A DNA stretch of 64,000 nucleotides, from assembly GCF_900302455.1 (NCBI RefSeq), contig NZ_ONZG01000009.1:165486-229485 (forward strand). The letters are read 5' to 3'. Positions 63,901 to 64,000 of this stretch are shown here, piece by piece. Each line of letters starts with the position of its first letter. Position 1 is the first letter of the stretch. The stretch is from Falsiruegeria mediterranea M17. GTDB lineage: Bacteria > Pseudomonadota > Alphaproteobacteria > Rhodobacterales > Rhodobacteraceae. The notes beneath the pieces were generated by a model that saw nothing but the letters and a program-made list of their open reading frames with translations, was not told the DNA's origin and did no database searches. A program made the position numbers and the translations under genes.

Positions 63901-63930
63901 AAAAGGCCCGCCGGTGGCGGGCCTTTTGTG
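63901..63930. terminator. Bidirectional intrinsic terminator between DUF6473 and etfA
   Basis: Arms AAAAGGCCCGCC (63901-63912) and GGCGGGCCTTTT (63916-63927), loop of three. It serves both convergent genes. Confidence 0.92.
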
Positions 63931-63950
63931 TTTCTTTCTGGGCCGGTGGC

Positions 63951-64000
63951 TTAGCCGAGTTTTTCGGTCAGCTCGGGCACAGCGGCAAAAAGGTCTGCGA
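63951..64000 (-). CDS. etfA: Electron transfer flavoprotein subunit alpha, 3' end only
   Basis: The last 16 codons read ADLFAAVPELTEKLG and stop (TAA at 63953-63951). This ending is typical of EtfA, and etfB-etfA-hbd is the usual Rhodobacter order. The rest lies outside the window, so the call rests on this short tail and context. Confidence 0.7.
   Translation of the reverse strand, partial: ADLFAAVPELTEKLG

Overview
The window is a stretch of a chromosome from an alphaproteobacterium of the Rhodobacteraceae, most likely the marine Roseobacter group (Ruegeria-like). The evidence is the high G+C, dense coding and a set of gene orders typical of that group: a split F0 ATP synthase operon of atpI-atpB-atpE-b'-b form, rsh-pdxJ-acpS-lepB-rnc-era-recO, pckA next to chvI-chvG-hprK-rapZ-EIIA-HPr, three tandem def genes before fmt, and hbd beside etfA. 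Most of it is ordinary core chromosome. I see no phage, insertion sequence, CRISPR array, rRNA or tRNA.

Layout. 1-9583: 5' part of ffh, a secreted protein, a TetR/EamA pair, a prolyl-tRNA editing protein, a class III nucleotide cyclase with TolB-like and TPR parts, azoR with a divergent LysR gene, a second EamA transporter, a GNAT enzyme and a decayed DUF2268 protease gene. 9584-12706: ArsR and LysR regulators and an exported amidohydrolase. 13077-15651: F0 ATP synthase operon. 15956-18704: FadR-type regulator, PLP aminotransferase, lipoprotein. 18818-23118: smc and two small secreted proteins. 23395-28565: lytic transglycosylase, cobD-cobC, a degenerate receiver protein, a glutathionyl-hydroquinone reductase-like protein and an unknown protein. 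28787-34426: L,D-transpeptidase, MalY/PatB lyase, def-def-def-fmt, two small membrane proteins and an arginase-family enzyme. 34567-38577 (minus): ispH, DUF3429, methyltransferase, rnhA and TRIC channel, plus a NYN nuclease. 38708-48423: folK, rpoZ, rsh, DUF2062, pdxJ, LysE exporter, acpS, lepB, rnc, era, DUF1491 and recO. 49053-54399: methylsuccinyl-CoA dehydrogenase (mcd), TauE-type permease, MttB-type methyltransferase, a membrane protein and a small HTH protein. 54678-64000: pckA, chvIG, the PTS-linked genes, a lysophospholipid acyltransferase, hbd, a DUF6473 protein and the 3' end of etfA.

How the genes work together. mcd (ethylmalonyl-CoA pathway), hbd, etfA and pckA are consistent with growth on acetate or C2/C4 acids. 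The ChvG-ChvI sensor pair, truncated HPr kinase, EIIA, HPr and RapZ form the usual alphaproteobacterial regulatory PTS block, with no sugar permease present. The 38.7-48.4 kb block combines stringent response, transcription (omega), RNA processing, protein export and lipid or cofactor synthesis.

The most interesting non-coding signals are: seven copies of a GC-rich hairpin element of about 100-240 bp, placed at gene 3' ends; two operator pairs (3049-3114 and 16748-16849) and one 21-bp dyad at regulator-linked promoters; direct repeats between pckA and chvI; and an orphan intrinsic terminator near 54540 that suggests a small RNA. The most interesting protein signals are a third deformylase without its metal-binding Cys and catalytic Glu, and a receiver domain without its conserved Lys. 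Motifs and repeats were read by eye; no database search was possible.
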